Numbered from the stretch's first letter, positions 50,810-61,280 are shown. The stretch is DNA of 64,000 nucleotides from Synechococcus sp. KORDI-49 (GCF_000737575.1 NZ_CP006270.1:623163-687162), one strand, 5' to 3'. Numbers and translations are program-made. The notes: generated from the sequence alone by a model not told the origin.

Positions 50810-51550
50810 TCACATCATCTGTCGCAGAAACCGGCGGCTGCGCTCTTCCTTTGCATTGCTAAAGAAGGTCTCCGGGTCGGAGGTCTCCACCACCTTGCCC
50901 TGATCCATGAACATCACCCGGTCCGCCACCTCCCGGGCGAAACCGAGTTCATGGGTGACCACCACCATCGTCATGCCGCCAGCCGCCAGCTGACGCATGG
51001 CATCCAGCACCTCCTTCACACGCTCGGGGTCCAGAGCGCTGGTGGGTTCATCGAAGAGCATCACCTCCGGATCGAGGGCCAGGGCACGGGCGATCGCCAC
51101 GCGCTGCTGCTGGCCGCCACTCAGCTGGGCCGGATATTTCCTGGCCTGCTCGGCGATCCCCATCTGCTCGAGAAGATCAACCGCCCGCTGCTCCGCCAGC
51201 GACGGAGACATCTTCTTGACCTTGATCGGAGCCAGGGTGATGTTGTCGAGAATCGACAGATGCGGGAAGAGATTGAACTGCTGGAACACCATTCCCACTC
51301 GCTGCCGGATCGCCCGCACCTCCCGTTCGTCGTGGCTCGCATCCAGGCGCATCCCGAGCACATCCAGCCGGCCCGAATCCAGCGTCTCCAGACCGTTGAA
51401 GGTTCGGATGAGAGTGCTTTTGCCGGATCCGGAGGGGCCCATCACCACCAGAACCTCTCCGCTGATCACCTCGAGGCCCACCCCATCGAGAGCCCGCTGG
51501 CCTGGGGTGTAGCTCTTCACCAGATCGATGGCTCGGATGGCGACGGTCAT
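50810..51550 (-). CDS. aapP: Amino acid ABC transporter, ATP-binding subunit
   Basis: A 246-residue ABC ATPase with Walker [18 protein letters not shown]-loop [12 protein letters not shown], the signature [17 protein letters not shown] and Walker [14 protein letters not shown]. The GlnQ/HisP/AapP subgroup pattern LTLDHELGFA (here [16 protein letters not shown]) fits polar amino acid import. Last gene of the four-gene operon; its start overlaps the permease stop as ATGA at 51550. Confidence 0.92.
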   Translation of the reverse strand: MTVAIRAIDLVKSYTPGQRALDGVGLEVISGEVLVVMGPSGSGKSTLIRTFNGLETLDSGRLDVLGMRLDASHDEREVRAIRQRVGMVFQQFNLFPHLSILDNITLAPIKVKKMSPSLAEQRAVDLLEQMGIAEQARKYPAQLSGGQQQRVAIARALALDPEVMLFDEPTSALDPERVKEVLDAMRQLAAGGMTMVVVTHELGFAREVADRVMFMDQGKVVETSDPETFFSNAKEERSRRFLRQMM

Positions 51551-52524
51551 CAGGAGGAACGGAGGGGGTCGAGCTGGATCTCCAGATGGCGGGCCAGCAG
51601 CGCCATGGCGGTGCAGGCCAGCCAGTAAACCGCAGCCAGCCACACATACACCTCGAGGTAGCGGCCGATGAACGCCGGATTGGCCAGCAGGCTGCGGCTG
51701 ATTCCCAGCAGTTCGACGAGGCCGAGAATCGCCATCAGGCTTGTGTTCTGAAGCAACCCCACCGCCTGATTGGTCAGGGCGGGCAGAGCGATGCGCAGCG
51801 CCTGGGGCAGCACCACCAGTCGCAGGCTCTGGAACGGCGAGAGTCCCAGAACCGCGGCCGCTTCCGTCTGCGTGGGTGGGATCGCCTGCAACCCACCACG
51901 CACGTCCTCAGCGATGTATGCCGCAGCGAAGAGAGCGAAGGCGATCACGGCTCTCAACACCCGGTTCAGTTCCAGCCCCGGAGGCAGAAACAGGGGAATG
52001 AGCAGCTGTCCGAAGAACAGCACAGCGATCAATGGCACCGCCCGCATCACCTCGATGTAAGCGGTGCTGGCCACACGCAGCACCGGCAGTTCGCTGCGCC
52101 GTCCAAGCGCGAGCAGAACCCCCGCCGGAAGACTCAGCAGGGCGCTGCAGACGGTGAGCAGCAGCGTGAGGCTGAAGCCGCCCCACTCACGGGTGGGCAC
52201 TGGCTGAAGACCCAGTCCACCGGCGAGAAGCACCACTCCCAGCGGAACCATCAGGCTCCAGAGCGCCGGAAGCCCCCGACGCAGCCAGCCGCGTCGGGGG
52301 CCCATCAGCGTGATTGCGGTCATCAGGATCAGCAGAGCGATCCACACAAGGGGCCGCCAACGCTGATCCGGTGGATACCCCCCCACCGCGTACAAGGGCA
52401 GATTGGCCGTGACCACCGTCCAGTCGGCGGCGAACAGCAGCCAGTGCACCCCGCTGAAACCGGCCCATCCGAGCAGGGCCAGCATCAGGAGCGTCAGCAG
52501 TCGATCGATGACGCGGTTCATCAA
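51550..52524 (-). CDS. aapM: Amino acid ABC transporter permease (AapM-like)
   Basis: A 324-residue permease with about eight membrane helices. The EAA-type loop is seen in [20 protein letters not shown] and the family end [20 protein letters not shown]. It is longer than HisM because of an extra N-terminal helix region, as in AapM. Overlaps both neighbours by a few bases. Confidence 0.88.
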   Translation of the reverse strand: MMNRVIDRLLTLLMLALLGWAGFSGVHWLLFAADWTVVTANLPLYAVGGYPPDQRWRPLVWIALLILMTAITLMGPRRGWLRRGLPALWSLMVPLGVVLLAGGLGLQPVPTREWGGFSLTLLLTVCSALLSLPAGVLLALGRRSELPVLRVASTAYIEVMRAVPLIAVLFFGQLLIPLFLPPGLELNRVLRAVIAFALFAAAYIAEDVRGGLQAIPPTQTEAAAVLGLSPFQSLRLVVLPQALRIALPALTNQAVGLLQNTSLMAILGLVELLGISRSLLANPAFIGRYLEVYVWLAAVYWLACTAMALLARHLEIQLDPLRSS

Positions 52525-53408
52525 CGGCTCCCCTTCAGACGTCCAAGCACCAGACCGTTGAGCACGGCCATGCCGCTGCTGATCAGCAGATTGAGCAGCA
52601 GAAAGCTCAGCAGCAGCAGCAGAAAGCCCTCGATCGCACGGCCCGTCTGAGTGATCGTCGTGTCGCTGACGGCGTAGAGGTCAGCGAAGCCGACGGCGAT
52701 CGCCAGGGTGCTGTTCTTGGCCAGGTTCAGGTACTGGCTGGTGAGGGCCGGAAGAATCGCCGGAAGCGCCTGAGGCAGAACGATCCGCCGCATCCCCAGC
52801 CCCTCACCGAGGCCGAGACTGCGGAAGGCCTCCCACTGCCCTCTCGGCACGGAATTGATCCCACCTCGCACGATCTCGGCGATGGAGGCACCGGTGAACA
52901 CCGCCAGACCGGTGAGCACGGCGCAGAACTCGACACTCAGATCCAGCCCCAGAAGACGGATGCCCTGGTTGGACAACCCGATCAACCCGCCGACAGGAGT
53001 CTCCGGAAGCCCCAGAAACCCAACGAAGTACCAGAACATCAGCTGAAGCAGCAGCGGCACCTGACGGATCAGGGCCACATAAGCCGCCGCCAACCGGCGG
53101 AGAAGGCGGTTGCCACTGCTGCGGGCAGCCCCTGCTGCAACACCCAGGAGTGTGGCCAGCACGAGGCCGCTGAGGATGACCTTGAGGCTGTTCAGCCAGC
53201 CGATGGTGAGAGCCCAGGCGTAGCTGTCCGAGGGGCTGTACGGCAGAGCCGTCTCTGCGAGAGCGAAACCGGCAGGACGCGCAAGCCAGCCGAAGCTCAG
53301 ACCCAGTCCGGTGCGGATCAGGTTCACGGCGAGATTGTTGATCAGGACCGCGGCCAGACCGAGGAGCAGTGCCGCGGCAGCGATCTGAATCCAGAGTCGG
53401 CGATGCAT
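52521..53408 (-). CDS. aapQ: Amino acid ABC transporter permease (AapQ-like)
   Basis: A 295-residue permease with the EAA loop in WEAFRSLGLGEGLGMRRIVL and the end LTSQYLNLAKNSTLAIAVGF. The N-terminal extension with LIRTGLGLSFGWLARPAGFA matches AapQ. With AapM it forms the heterodimeric channel. Overlaps aapM by 4 bp (ATGA). Confidence 0.88.
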   Translation of the reverse strand: MHRRLWIQIAAAALLLGLAAVLINNLAVNLIRTGLGLSFGWLARPAGFALAETALPYSPSDSYAWALTIGWLNSLKVILSGLVLATLLGVAAGAARSSGNRLLRRLAAAYVALIRQVPLLLQLMFWYFVGFLGLPETPVGGLIGLSNQGIRLLGLDLSVEFCAVLTGLAVFTGASIAEIVRGGINSVPRGQWEAFRSLGLGEGLGMRRIVLPQALPAILPALTSQYLNLAKNSTLAIAVGFADLYAVSDTTITQTGRAIEGFLLLLLSFLLLNLLISSGMAVLNGLVLGRLKGSR

Positions 53409-53421
53409 CGCGGCAGGTCCG

Positions 53422-54489
53422 TCAGGAGAAGGGAGGGGAAACCATCAGGCCGCCGTCGCCAGCCAGACGGTTCACACTCCGGGGAATCGTCACCGCACTG
53501 TCGCGACCGAGATGACGGTCGTAGATCTCGCCGTAATGACCGGTCGCTCTGATCACCTGAACCACGAAATCATCGGGCAGTCCCAGCTTGCTGCCGAGCC
53601 CACCGTCCACCCCGAGGAAGCGGCGAAGGGCCGCCTGGCTCGGATCTGCCTGCGCCGTCTTCAACACCTCATCGACATTGGCCTGGGTGATGCCGCGTTC
53701 CTCCGCCTCGATCAGAGCGAAGACCACCCAGCGCATCGCATCGGCCATGCGCTGGTCGCCTCCCACCACCGCGGGAGCCATCGGCTCCTTGCTCAGCCGC
53801 TCCTCGAGGATCGTGTGCTGCTCGGGATCCGGAAACCCTGAGCGGGCGGCGGCCAGCTGCGTGAGATCCGAGGTCATGCCGGCGCAGCGCCCCTGCAGAT
53901 AGCCGCCCACCACCTGATTCAGATCCTGGTACTTGATCGGGGTGTACGGCAGCTGACGCGTTTCGAAGACGTCGTTGAGGTTCTGCTCGGTGGTGGTGCC
54001 TGAGCCCACACAGATGGCCTTGCCTGACAGCTGCTCGAGAGACGTGACGCCACTGCCGGTCTTGACCATCAAACCCTGACCGTCATGGAAGACGATCGGC
54101 CCGAAACTGAGTCCGTTGCCTCCGGAGGCATCCCGGCTCAGGTTGAAAGTGGTGTTGCGGGAGAGCAGATCGATCTCCCCGGAGCGCAGGGCTGTAAAGC
54201 GTTCCGGGGCCGTCAGCGGCCTGTACTGGATGCTGTCCGGATCTCCGAGGAACGCCGCAGCCATGGCTCGGCAGATATCGATATCGAAGCCTTCGTAGCC
54301 GCCGTCCGGCCGCAGAAAACTCATGCCCGGAATCTTGCCGCTGACGCCGCAGATCAGCTCACCGCGCTGCTTCACGAGATCCAGACGCGTGCTGTCGGCA
54401 CTGCCGAGGGAGGCACAGGAACTGAGCAGCGTCGCCAGGCCCCCGAGGGCGCCGATCACAACGCGGATTCCGGATCGGGTCATGGCCAT
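53422..54489 (-). CDS. aapJ: Amino acid ABC transporter substrate-binding protein (AapJ-like)
   Basis: A 355-residue periplasmic binding protein. A lipoprotein-type N-terminus (LATLLSSCASLGSADST) precedes LVKQRGELICGVSGKIPGMS and the type-II binding domain block GYEGFDIDICRAMAAAFLGD. The ligand region SGEIDLLSRNTTFNLSRDAS is AapJ-like. First gene of the operon, 13 bp before aapQ. Start at the ATG at 54489. Confidence 0.9.
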   Translation of the reverse strand: MAMTRSGIRVVIGALGGLATLLSSCASLGSADSTRLDLVKQRGELICGVSGKIPGMSFLRPDGGYEGFDIDICRAMAAAFLGDPDSIQYRPLTAPERFTALRSGEIDLLSRNTTFNLSRDASGGNGLSFGPIVFHDGQGLMVKTGSGVTSLEQLSGKAICVGSGTTTEQNLNDVFETRQLPYTPIKYQDLNQVVGGYLQGRCAGMTSDLTQLAAARSGFPDPEQHTILEERLSKEPMAPAVVGGDQRMADAMRWVVFALIEAEERGITQANVDEVLKTAQADPSQAALRRFLGVDGGLGSKLGLPDDFVVQVIRATGHYGEIYDRHLGRDSAVTIPRSVNRLAGDGGLMVSPPFS

Positions 54490-54573
54490 GGGACAGATCG
54501 GGTGGGATTGTCCCAGATCCGGGCTGAACCCCATTGAAGCCTCTAGGTTCTGCAGATCCTCAGTTCCTTCTTC

Positions 54574-54897
54574 ATGCCCGCCATCCGGTGGCTGGTGGCA
54601 CCCTTGATCAGCCTGCTCTTGCAGATGCCTGCGATGGCCTGGGAGGAAGGCGACCGACAGGCTTACAACAACAAGATGGCTCTGCTGAAGGTGCTGGTGG
54701 ATGGTGCCAAGGATCGCGCCACCAGCAGCGGCGACCTGGAGACCCTCTGCATCCTGATGAGCATCGGCAATGACGTGACGCTGCGTTACGTGCAGCTCAA
54801 CCCCGCGGATCAGGTGATTCAGACGCGATTGGCCGGGATGCGCACCGATCTGACGAGCTGCCTGGCCGTTCTCTACAACCCTCTGGCCTCCCGCTGA
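54574..54897 (+). CDS. Small exported protein of unknown function
   Basis: A 107-residue protein with a signal peptide (RWLVAPLISLLLQMPAMAWE). The mature part is helical with two cysteines (LETLCILMSIGND and LTSCLAVLYN). Divergent from the aap operon with an 84-bp gap that must hold both promoters. Confidence 0.7.
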   Translation: MPAIRWLVAPLISLLLQMPAMAWEEGDRQAYNNKMALLKVLVDGAKDRATSSGDLETLCILMSIGNDVTLRYVQLNPADQVIQTRLAGMRTDLTSCLAVLYNPLASR

Positions 54898-54929
54898 GCC
54901 GCCATGATGCGGTCATCCGAGAACGCCTG

Positions 54930-55040
54930 ATGGACACCGACCTTCTGCTTCCGTTGATCGGTGGTGGCGTGCTGATCCTGTTGATCGTGGGAGGCACGAT
55001 CGTCATCGTCCTGCGCCCGAGTGACACCCCCCAACGCTGA
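54930..55040 (+). CDS. Putative 36-residue single-helix membrane protein
   Basis: Begins MDTDLLLPLIGGGVLILLIV and ends IVLRPSDTPQR: one Gly/Ile-rich helix with an acidic start and a polar end. It sits 32 bp after the exported-protein gene on the same strand and ends one base before the convergent SulP stop, which leaves little space unexplained. Not matched to a named family. Confidence 0.5.
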   Translation: MDTDLLLPLIGGGVLILLIVGGTIVIVLRPSDTPQR

Positions 55041-56591
55041 TCAGGCGTGAGCACTCTCCTGACCACCGATCCGCTCGAACAGATCGAGGCTTTCCTCGTT
55101 GAGACCGACCACCGAGACCGCTGAACCGCCGACGCGGAACTTGCGGATCACCTGGTCGAGAGCCGCCACGCCACTCTGATCCCAGATGTGAGCGGAGGAC
55201 ATGTCGATGCTGATCCTGGCCGGGTGATCGTGCAGATCGAATCCCTGCACGAAATAGATCTTGCTGACGAAGAACAACTGTCCCTTGACGCGGTAAAGCC
55301 GCTCGTCGTCGCTGAGATCGACCGTTTCCACCTGAATCACCTTGGCCACCTTGCGGCTGAACAGGATCCCCGCCAGAGCGACGCCGGCCAGCACACCAAG
55401 GGCAAGGTTGTGGGGGGTGGTGAGCATCGTCACCGCAAACGTCATCAGCATCACGGAGGTATCGCTCTTCGGAATGCGGCGGATGTTGCGCAGTCCGTTG
55501 AGATCCGCCGTGCTGACGGCGATGCTGATCATCACGGCCACGAGAGCCGCCATCGGGATCTGCTTCAGCCAGGGGCCGGCCAGCAGGATCATCGCCAGAA
55601 GGCTCACACCGGAAAAGAACGTGGAGAGCCGCGTGCGCCCGCCGTTGTCGACGTTCATCACCGACTGACCCACCAGCGCGCAGCCCGCCATGCCACCGAA
55701 CAGGGAGGAGACGATGTTGGCGATGCCCTGCCCGCGGGCCTCGACGTTTTTGTCCGTGGTGGTGTCGGTCTTGTCGTCGAGGATGTCCTGGGTCAGGAAG
55801 GTTTCCATCAGACCCACCAGGGAGATCGCCAGCGCCGTGGGAAGCACCATCCCGAGCGTGTCGAGATTGAAGGGGACGCCCCCCTCCCCGAACGGCAGGC
55901 TGAAGGAGGGAAGTCCGGAAGGCAGCGCCCCAAGGCTGCTGACGGTTGGAATCTCGAAGCCGAACCCGATGCTGATGGCGGTCAGCACGATGATCGCCAC
56001 GAGCTGAGAGGGCACCACCCGCGTCAGTCGCGGCAGGCCATAGATGATCAGCAGTCCGATCAGCACGAGCACGAGCACGATCGGGATCTGCCCCCCGTGG
56101 GGAAGTCCGGCAGTGGCCTCACCGTGATGAACATCCAGCCCAAGCTGCGGGAGCTGCGCCTGGAAGATCAGCAGCGCGAGCGCATTCACGAAACCGCTGA
56201 GAACACCCTGAGGAACGAATCGCATCTGATAGGCCAGACGCAGATAGGCCCACAGGAACTGCAGGACTCCAGTCAGCAACCCAGCCACCATCAGGTACTG
56301 CACACCCAGACCGGCCCCCCTGGCCTCCCCGGTGGCCACCAGACCGGTCATCAGCAGCGCGGTGGAGCCGGTGGCGGAGGTGATCATCGCCATGCGCCCC
56401 CCCACCACCGCGATGGTGAGCGAGAGACAGAACGCACCGAACAATCCGACGGCGGGATCCACCCCGGCGATGCCGGAGAAGGCGATCGCCTCCGGAATCA
56501 TCGCGAACGCCACCACAAGACCGGAAAGGAGATCCCTGCTCGGATTGGCGAACCATTGATTCACCAGCGAAGGACTGGAGCGTTGGGCCAT
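55041..56591 (-). CDS. SulP family inorganic anion transporter with STAS domain
   Basis: A 516-residue protein with about eleven helices. The start [20 protein letters not shown] and [15 protein letters not shown] are SulP patterns, and the C-terminal 95 residues ([37 protein letters not shown]) form the cytosolic STAS domain. Substrate may be sulfate or bicarbonate; it is not close to BicA of coastal Synechococcus in the regions I can compare, so I leave it open. Confidence 0.85.
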   Translation of the reverse strand: MAQRSSPSLVNQWFANPSRDLLSGLVVAFAMIPEAIAFSGIAGVDPAVGLFGAFCLSLTIAVVGGRMAMITSATGSTALLMTGLVATGEARGAGLGVQYLMVAGLLTGVLQFLWAYLRLAYQMRFVPQGVLSGFVNALALLIFQAQLPQLGLDVHHGEATAGLPHGGQIPIVLVLVLIGLLIIYGLPRLTRVVPSQLVAIIVLTAISIGFGFEIPTVSSLGALPSGLPSFSLPFGEGGVPFNLDTLGMVLPTALAISLVGLMETFLTQDILDDKTDTTTDKNVEARGQGIANIVSSLFGGMAGCALVGQSVMNVDNGGRTRLSTFFSGVSLLAMILLAGPWLKQIPMAALVAVMISIAVSTADLNGLRNIRRIPKSDTSVMLMTFAVTMLTTPHNLALGVLAGVALAGILFSRKVAKVIQVETVDLSDDERLYRVKGQLFFVSKIYFVQGFDLHDHPARISIDMSSAHIWDQSGVAALDQVIRKFRVGGSAVSVVGLNEESLDLFERIGGQESAHA

Positions 56592-56625
56592 GCTCTGTGA
56601 CGCCGCGGGCAGCGGCGACCGTAGA

Positions 56626-57807
56626 TCACAGCTGAGGCAGGTTGCCGGCGGGATCCAGACGTGCCTTCAGCAGCCGCAACTCCGACAGCCAGGGACCGAA
56701 GGCAAGCTCCAGTTCCCGTTGGTGAAAAGGCAGATGGTCATGCAGCTGGGCCAGGTGAACACCGGGACAGACTGTCTGGAGCAGCGCCCAGACCTCCTCG
56801 AGCCAGGCCAGGCTTCGCTCACGCGCCTCGGAATCGCCGGCCGACCAGACCGCCGTGATCCAGGGTTTCCAGACCGCATCGCGGTGCCGGAACGCCGAGG
56901 CATCGACCGGCACTCTCGCGGTGGCTCCACCGAGCTGCTGGGCCGACAGGCTGCAGAAACCGTCCGGGCTCCGGCGCATCAGCCTGGTCAGATCCGGCAC
57001 CAGACGCCCCCAGCCCGCAGCAGCTGCCGGACCCAGCAGACCGACGACCTCACCATGGCGACGGTTTCCATCAACCGGAGACGATGCCAGCGAGGGCAGC
57101 TGATGCTGGCCGGCGATGGGCACTCCCCCCTCAAACGGCTCCAGGCTCACCTGCAGCCCCTGCACCTCGGATCCGCGCCAGCACCACTGAAGCGATTGCA
57201 CATCGGGCCAGGACTCCGCCTCGGCGATCCACTCCCCCAGCTGTTCCGGCGGACCGGAACGCCGTGCCACCCATAGCGGAGTCAGCGGCAGGCAGGCCAG
57301 CGTGACGTCGGTGACGATCGCCAGAAACGGTGCTGCACCGCACAGGGCCCGCCACTCCGGATGATCTGACGGCTGCAGCGCGAAGCAGCGGCCGTTGCCC
57401 CAGACGCCGCGGATCTCGCTGAGCTGGTCGATGGCGAGTCCCCGGCGACGACTCAGAGGTCCCATGCCTCCGGTCAGCACATACCCCATGCCGGGATGCC
57501 CCGACAGGCCGGCCGTGATCGTGAGACCCTCAGCCGCCAGCACCTCGAGCAGCGACCCCATGGTCCGCCCCGCACCGACCCGCACCGTCGTGCGATCAGG
57601 GGACAGCGTGAGGTCCTGGAATCCAGGACGCAGATCGAGACTCCAGCAGCCGTCGACAGCGCAGCGGGAACTGGTGCCGCCACTGCAGACCCTCAGCGGA
57701 CGGGGGCCACTCCAGGCCTGCAGCAGGGACGGCAAGTCGTCTGCCTGCGGAGAGATCACACCGGCGATGGCCGCATCAGCCGCCTGGAGATTGAACAGAT
57801 CCGACAT
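56626..57807 (-). CDS. FAD-linked oxidase (GlcE/FAD_binding_4 type)
   Basis: A 393-residue protein with the vanillyl-alcohol-oxidase-type FAD-binding pattern: RPLRVCSGGTSSRCAVDGCW, then VRVGAGRTMGSLLEVLAAEG and GHPGMGYVLTGGMGPLSRRR. The layout resembles the glycolate oxidase subunit GlcE. The C-terminal substrate-binding domain ends in ARLDPAGNLPQL. In Synechococcus this may be part of a glycolate dehydrogenase; a partner subunit is not seen here. Confidence 0.75.
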   Translation of the reverse strand: MSDLFNLQAADAAIAGVISPQADDLPSLLQAWSGPRPLRVCSGGTSSRCAVDGCWSLDLRPGFQDLTLSPDRTTVRVGAGRTMGSLLEVLAAEGLTITAGLSGHPGMGYVLTGGMGPLSRRRGLAIDQLSEIRGVWGNGRCFALQPSDHPEWRALCGAAPFLAIVTDVTLACLPLTPLWVARRSGPPEQLGEWIAEAESWPDVQSLQWCWRGSEVQGLQVSLEPFEGGVPIAGQHQLPSLASSPVDGNRRHGEVVGLLGPAAAAGWGRLVPDLTRLMRRSPDGFCSLSAQQLGGATARVPVDASAFRHRDAVWKPWITAVWSAGDSEARERSLAWLEEVWALLQTVCPGVHLAQLHDHLPFHQRELELAFGPWLSELRLLKARLDPAGNLPQL

Positions 57808-57867
57808 GCACAGCTGGCCCCGCTTCGGCGAATAGGGTCAACCCATTCGATCAGTGGACCCAACGTC

Positions 57868-58956
57868 TTGACGGATCTCAGCACCGCAGGCTCCGAGGAC
57901 AAGCTCGGGGTGCTGATCTGCGGCCATGGCAGCCGCAACCGTCTGGCGGTGGAGGAATTCGCCGGAATGGTCGAACAGCTGCGGCCTCGGCTGGCCCCGA
58001 TGCCTGTCGAACACGGCTATCTCGAATTCGCCCGCCCGATCCTGCGCGACGGCCTTGAGGCGCTCAGGCAGCAAGGGGTGAACCGCATCCTGGCGATCCC
58101 GGCGATGCTCTTCGCGGCAGGGCATGCCAAGAACGACATCCCTTCGGTGCTCAACACCTACACGGCGGAAACCGGCCTTCCGATCGATTACGGGCGAGAG
58201 CTCGGTGTCGATCGCCTGATGGTGGCGGCAGCGGGAGCCAGGGTCCGAGAGGCGATCGAGCGTCAGAGCGATGACGTACCGCTCTCGGAAACGCTTCTGG
58301 TGGTTGTCGGACGGGGGTCCTCCGATCCCGATGCCAACTCCAATGTGGCCAAGGTGACGCGAATGCTTGTTGAGGGCTTCGGTTTCGGCTGGGGGGAAAC
58401 GGTGTATTCAGGGGTGACCTTTCCGCTCGTGGAGCCCGGACTGCGCCACGTCGTCAGGCTCGGCTTCCGCCGCATCGTGGTCGTGCCCTACTTCCTGTTC
58501 TCCGGTGTCCTGGTGAGCCGCATCCGTCAGCACACCGAACGGGTGGCCCAGGACCACCCGGGGATCAACTTCATCTCCGCCGGGTATCTGGGTGACCACC
58601 CCCTGGTGCTGGAGACTTTCCGCGAGCGGGTGGACGATGTTCTCCGAGGTGACACCGCCATGAACTGCTCGCTCTGCAAGTACAGAGCACAGGTGCTGGG
58701 CTTTGAACAGGACGTCGGTCGGGTTCAGGAGAGTCACCATCACCACGTGGAGGGACTGGCGGAGAGCTGCACCCTCTGCGAACGGGAGTGCACCGGCGCC
58801 TGCCAGCCGGATGGAACCCCGATCGCTCACACCCATGCGCACGGTCACGACCATGAGCACGGACACGACCATGCGCATCACCCCCCTTATCCCCACAGCG
58901 GCCACCCCCTCGGCCCGGCGAGTCTCGAACGTTCCGATTCCTCACAGAAGTCTTAA
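57868..58956 (+). CDS. cbiX: Sirohydrochlorin chelatase CbiX (long form)
   Basis: A 362-residue protein of the class II chelatase family with two related halves: ICGHGSRNRLAVEEFAGMVE, LAIPAMLFAAGHAKNDIPSV and VVGRGSSDPDANSNVAKVTR, VVPYFLFSGVLVSRIRQHTE. The C-terminus has an MNCSLCKYRAQVLGF motif, a second CTLCERECTGAC cluster and a His-rich tail (HTHAHGHDHEHGHDHAHH), as in long CbiX proteins with an Fe-S site. It inserts Co or Fe into sirohydrochlorin. TTG at 57868 is the only start that fits after the divergent FAD gene. Confidence 0.85.
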   Translation: MTDLSTAGSEDKLGVLICGHGSRNRLAVEEFAGMVEQLRPRLAPMPVEHGYLEFARPILRDGLEALRQQGVNRILAIPAMLFAAGHAKNDIPSVLNTYTAETGLPIDYGRELGVDRLMVAAAGARVREAIERQSDDVPLSETLLVVVGRGSSDPDANSNVAKVTRMLVEGFGFGWGETVYSGVTFPLVEPGLRHVVRLGFRRIVVVPYFLFSGVLVSRIRQHTERVAQDHPGINFISAGYLGDHPLVLETFRERVDDVLRGDTAMNCSLCKYRAQVLGFEQDVGRVQESHHHHVEGLAESCTLCERECTGACQPDGTPIAHTHAHGHDHEHGHDHAHHPPYPHSGHPLGPASLERSDSSQKS

Positions 58957-59380
58957 GAGATAACCCTGGTCCGGACGCACGGATCGGCCGGTTCTCGCGG
59001 GGGACAGCTTGGATTTTTCCGCCGATGAGATTTTCTGATCAGTCCATGGCAGCCGGCGTTGTCCCCGCCTTTTCCACAGGCTGCTGAACAGCAGCCTCCC
59101 CGGGCTCCAGTGATGCCAGCCATCTCGTCCGGCGCTGTGGGGAAGCCTCTTAACCCTCCGGAAAGGTTGACAAGTGCTGAGATGGTGCTCAACCGCGGAT
59201 CAGCCGCGGGCCCTGGCAACAAGACCCCTATCCGTCACTGCTGTCTCATACAGTCTCAAGCGAATTTCCCAATTCGCTCACCCTTTTGACGCAGGACGGC
59301 CCGATGTGGCTTTCTTATTCGCAGTACGGGTTGAGCGACCTGCCTTGATGGACAGAAATCACCTTGAGCGATGCCATGAC
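58957..59380. other. Intergenic region before the DUF2811 gene
   Basis: About 420 bp. Open frames on both strands are weak. An ATG at 59348 could start the DUF2811 protein 11 codons earlier. I see no tRNA, terminator or convincing extra gene. Confidence 0.4.
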
Positions 59381-59614
59381 ATGGGATTGGCCGCGACGAC
59401 GACAGAGACAGTTCCGGCGTACGTGAGTCTCGAAACAGAGATCCCGGAAGTCCTCTACCGAGGGATGAAGGAGTTCATCGGAGGCCACCCCCACTGGGAT
59501 CAGTACCGCGTGATGAGTTCCGCGCTCGCCCATTTTCTGTTTCAGAACGGCTGCGAGGACCATGCCGTGATGGAGCGCTACCTGGACGACCTGTTCAGCC
59601 GTCCCGAGAGCTGA
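59381..59614 (+). CDS. DUF2811 family protein
   Basis: A 77-residue protein with the family pattern: VSLETEIPEVLYRGMKEFIG, HWDQYRVMSSALAHFLFQNG and AVMERYLDDLF. DUF2811 occurs throughout cyanobacteria with unknown role. The ATG at 59381 is chosen; 59348 is possible. It overlaps the convergent GMC gene by 20 bp. Confidence 0.82.
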   Translation: MGLAATTTETVPAYVSLETEIPEVLYRGMKEFIGGHPHWDQYRVMSSALAHFLFQNGCEDHAVMERYLDDLFSRPES

Positions 59615-61238
59615 GAGCTCTGCTGCAGGCGCGCCGGGCGATGGCCATCATCGTCAGGGTCGGGCTCTGCCAGGCCGAGGTCGGCCAGCAGGCTCCATCC
59701 ACCACCAGCACATTCCGACATCCCCAGAGCCGGTTGTCCGGGTCCACGACACTCTCGGAGGCCTGCTTCCCCATGGCGGCTCCACCCACTTCGTGGATGT
59801 AGTAACCCGGAGGAGCTGCCTGCTTCGACAGGGCGACAGCGCCGCCGAGAAGCGGTTCCACGAAAGGAAGGTGAAACAGTTCCCGGATCTCCAGCGCCTG
59901 CCCGTCGGCGGCTTCGATGCACTCCGCCATCGTCCGCTGCATATGCGTCACCATCGCCCGTTCCGACTCGCCCCAGCGACAGTCGATGTGGGGCACCGTC
60001 ACCCCCCATCGATCGGTTCTGTCGCTCAGCGTCACACGGTTCTCAAGCCGCGGTTCCACTTCACCGTGGCCGATCAGGAAGCCGGTGACCGTGCCGGGAC
60101 GCCGCTGCAACCACGTCGGCGGATCGAAACGGCCGATGCCTCCCCAGAGTCCGTAACCGCCCTGAAACGACGCTTGGGAGAGATGACGCCCGAACGGCAG
60201 AAAGAAGCTTCCAGCTCCGCTGAGAGGCGGTTGCGGCCGCTCCCCGGAACCCGGCATGGCGAAGAACTGACTGGTGGAGACATGGTCCATCAGACGGGTC
60301 CCGAGCCGCCCTGAGGGATCCACCGCAGCACCTCCTGATGAGAACTGACGTGTCCGCAGCAGGATGGACAGGGTCTGAATCGTCGAGGCGCACAGGATGA
60401 CGAGATCAGCACTCAGCGTTCTGCGCTCGCCGTTGGTCTGGTCAACGGCGACCACCGCGGTCGCCGTTGACGCATCCGCACTCAGACAGAGCCGCTCGAC
60501 CATCTGATCGGCCATGACTTCAACGCGTCCGGTGGCGATCGCCCGCTGCAGCGTGCTGCCTCGGCTGCTGGAAGCTGGCCAGTCATCCGTCCGCTGCGGA
60601 GCATGAGGCGCGAATCCCCGCGACTGAATCACGGCATGGCCAAGACGTTCGCGGACCGCCTCAGCGAAGCGCAGCTCGGCGTCGGTGCTCGGCAGCGCAT
60701 CTGACATGACACCGTCGGGAAGCTGAGCCAACCCATCCCTGGCACCGAAGACCCCGAGCTGCCGCTCCAGATCGCTGTAGTGCTGCTCCAGATCAGCAAA
60801 GCCGATCGGCCAGCGGATCACGCCTTCCTTGCTGCGGATCCCCGCGAAATCCTCGTCCGAGAGCCGCAGAGTGATGCCCCCCCAGGTGAGGCTGCGGCCT
60901 CCCACCTGCCAACCCCGGGTCCACAGGAACGGGCGCTCGACAGGGTGCTCATAGGGATGACGGCGTTCATCCGCATACAGCTCCGGGTTGGCCTTCCAGT
61001 AGCCGGGATGCTGCGCCTGACGGCGATGCCGGCCGCTGCTGATCCCCGCGAGCCGACGCAGCATGTTTCCGACCGGGGTTCCGAAGGCCACCGCACGGCT
61101 CAGATCCGGACCTGCCTCCAGCACCAGCACCCTGGCGCCCCCCTCGGCGAGGGTCATGGCAGCGACACCACCGCTCGCTCCGGAGCCGACGACGATCGCA
61201 TCCCAGCTGGCGTTGACGTGCTCAGAAGAAGAGCTCAC
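59595..61238 (-). CDS. GMC family oxidoreductase
   Basis: A 547-residue flavoprotein. It has the FAD motif IVVGSGASGGVAAMTLAEGG at residue 15, RGWQVGGRSLTWGGITLRLS, and the C-terminal active-site block HEVGGAAMGKQASESVVDPD then WQSPTLTMMAIARRA. The His and Asn/His pair of the catalytic site are in GGAAMG and SPTLTMM regions as in the glucose-methanol-choline family. Substrate unknown. No ATG is available; GTG at 61238 (or TTG at 61244) is the start. Confidence 0.85.
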   Translation of the reverse strand: MSSSSEHVNASWDAIVVGSGASGGVAAMTLAEGGARVLVLEAGPDLSRAVAFGTPVGNMLRRLAGISSGRHRRQAQHPGYWKANPELYADERRHPYEHPVERPFLWTRGWQVGGRSLTWGGITLRLSDEDFAGIRSKEGVIRWPIGFADLEQHYSDLERQLGVFGARDGLAQLPDGVMSDALPSTDAELRFAEAVRERLGHAVIQSRGFAPHAPQRTDDWPASSSRGSTLQRAIATGRVEVMADQMVERLCLSADASTATAVVAVDQTNGERRTLSADLVILCASTIQTLSILLRTRQFSSGGAAVDPSGRLGTRLMDHVSTSQFFAMPGSGERPQPPLSGAGSFFLPFGRHLSQASFQGGYGLWGGIGRFDPPTWLQRRPGTVTGFLIGHGEVEPRLENRVTLSDRTDRWGVTVPHIDCRWGESERAMVTHMQRTMAECIEAADGQALEIRELFHLPFVEPLLGGAVALSKQAAPPGYYIHEVGGAAMGKQASESVVDPDNRLWGCRNVLVVDGACWPTSAWQSPTLTMMAIARRACSRALSSRDG

Positions 61239-61256
61239 AGGCAACGGATCCGGTAC

Positions 61257-61280
61257 AAAAAAAGATCCCCGAAGGGATCT
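61257..61280 (-). terminator. Rho-independent terminator after tRNA-fMet
   Basis: On the minus strand AGATCCC-TTCG-GGGATCT followed by TTTTTTT, 16 bp after the encoded CCA of the tRNA. Confidence 0.85.

Noticed and set aside
55188-56600. A 470-residue plus-strand frame over the SulP gene
   Set aside because: It is rich in His, Gln, Arg and Gly as expected for the antisense of a GC-rich gene; the minus-strand SulP protein is clear.
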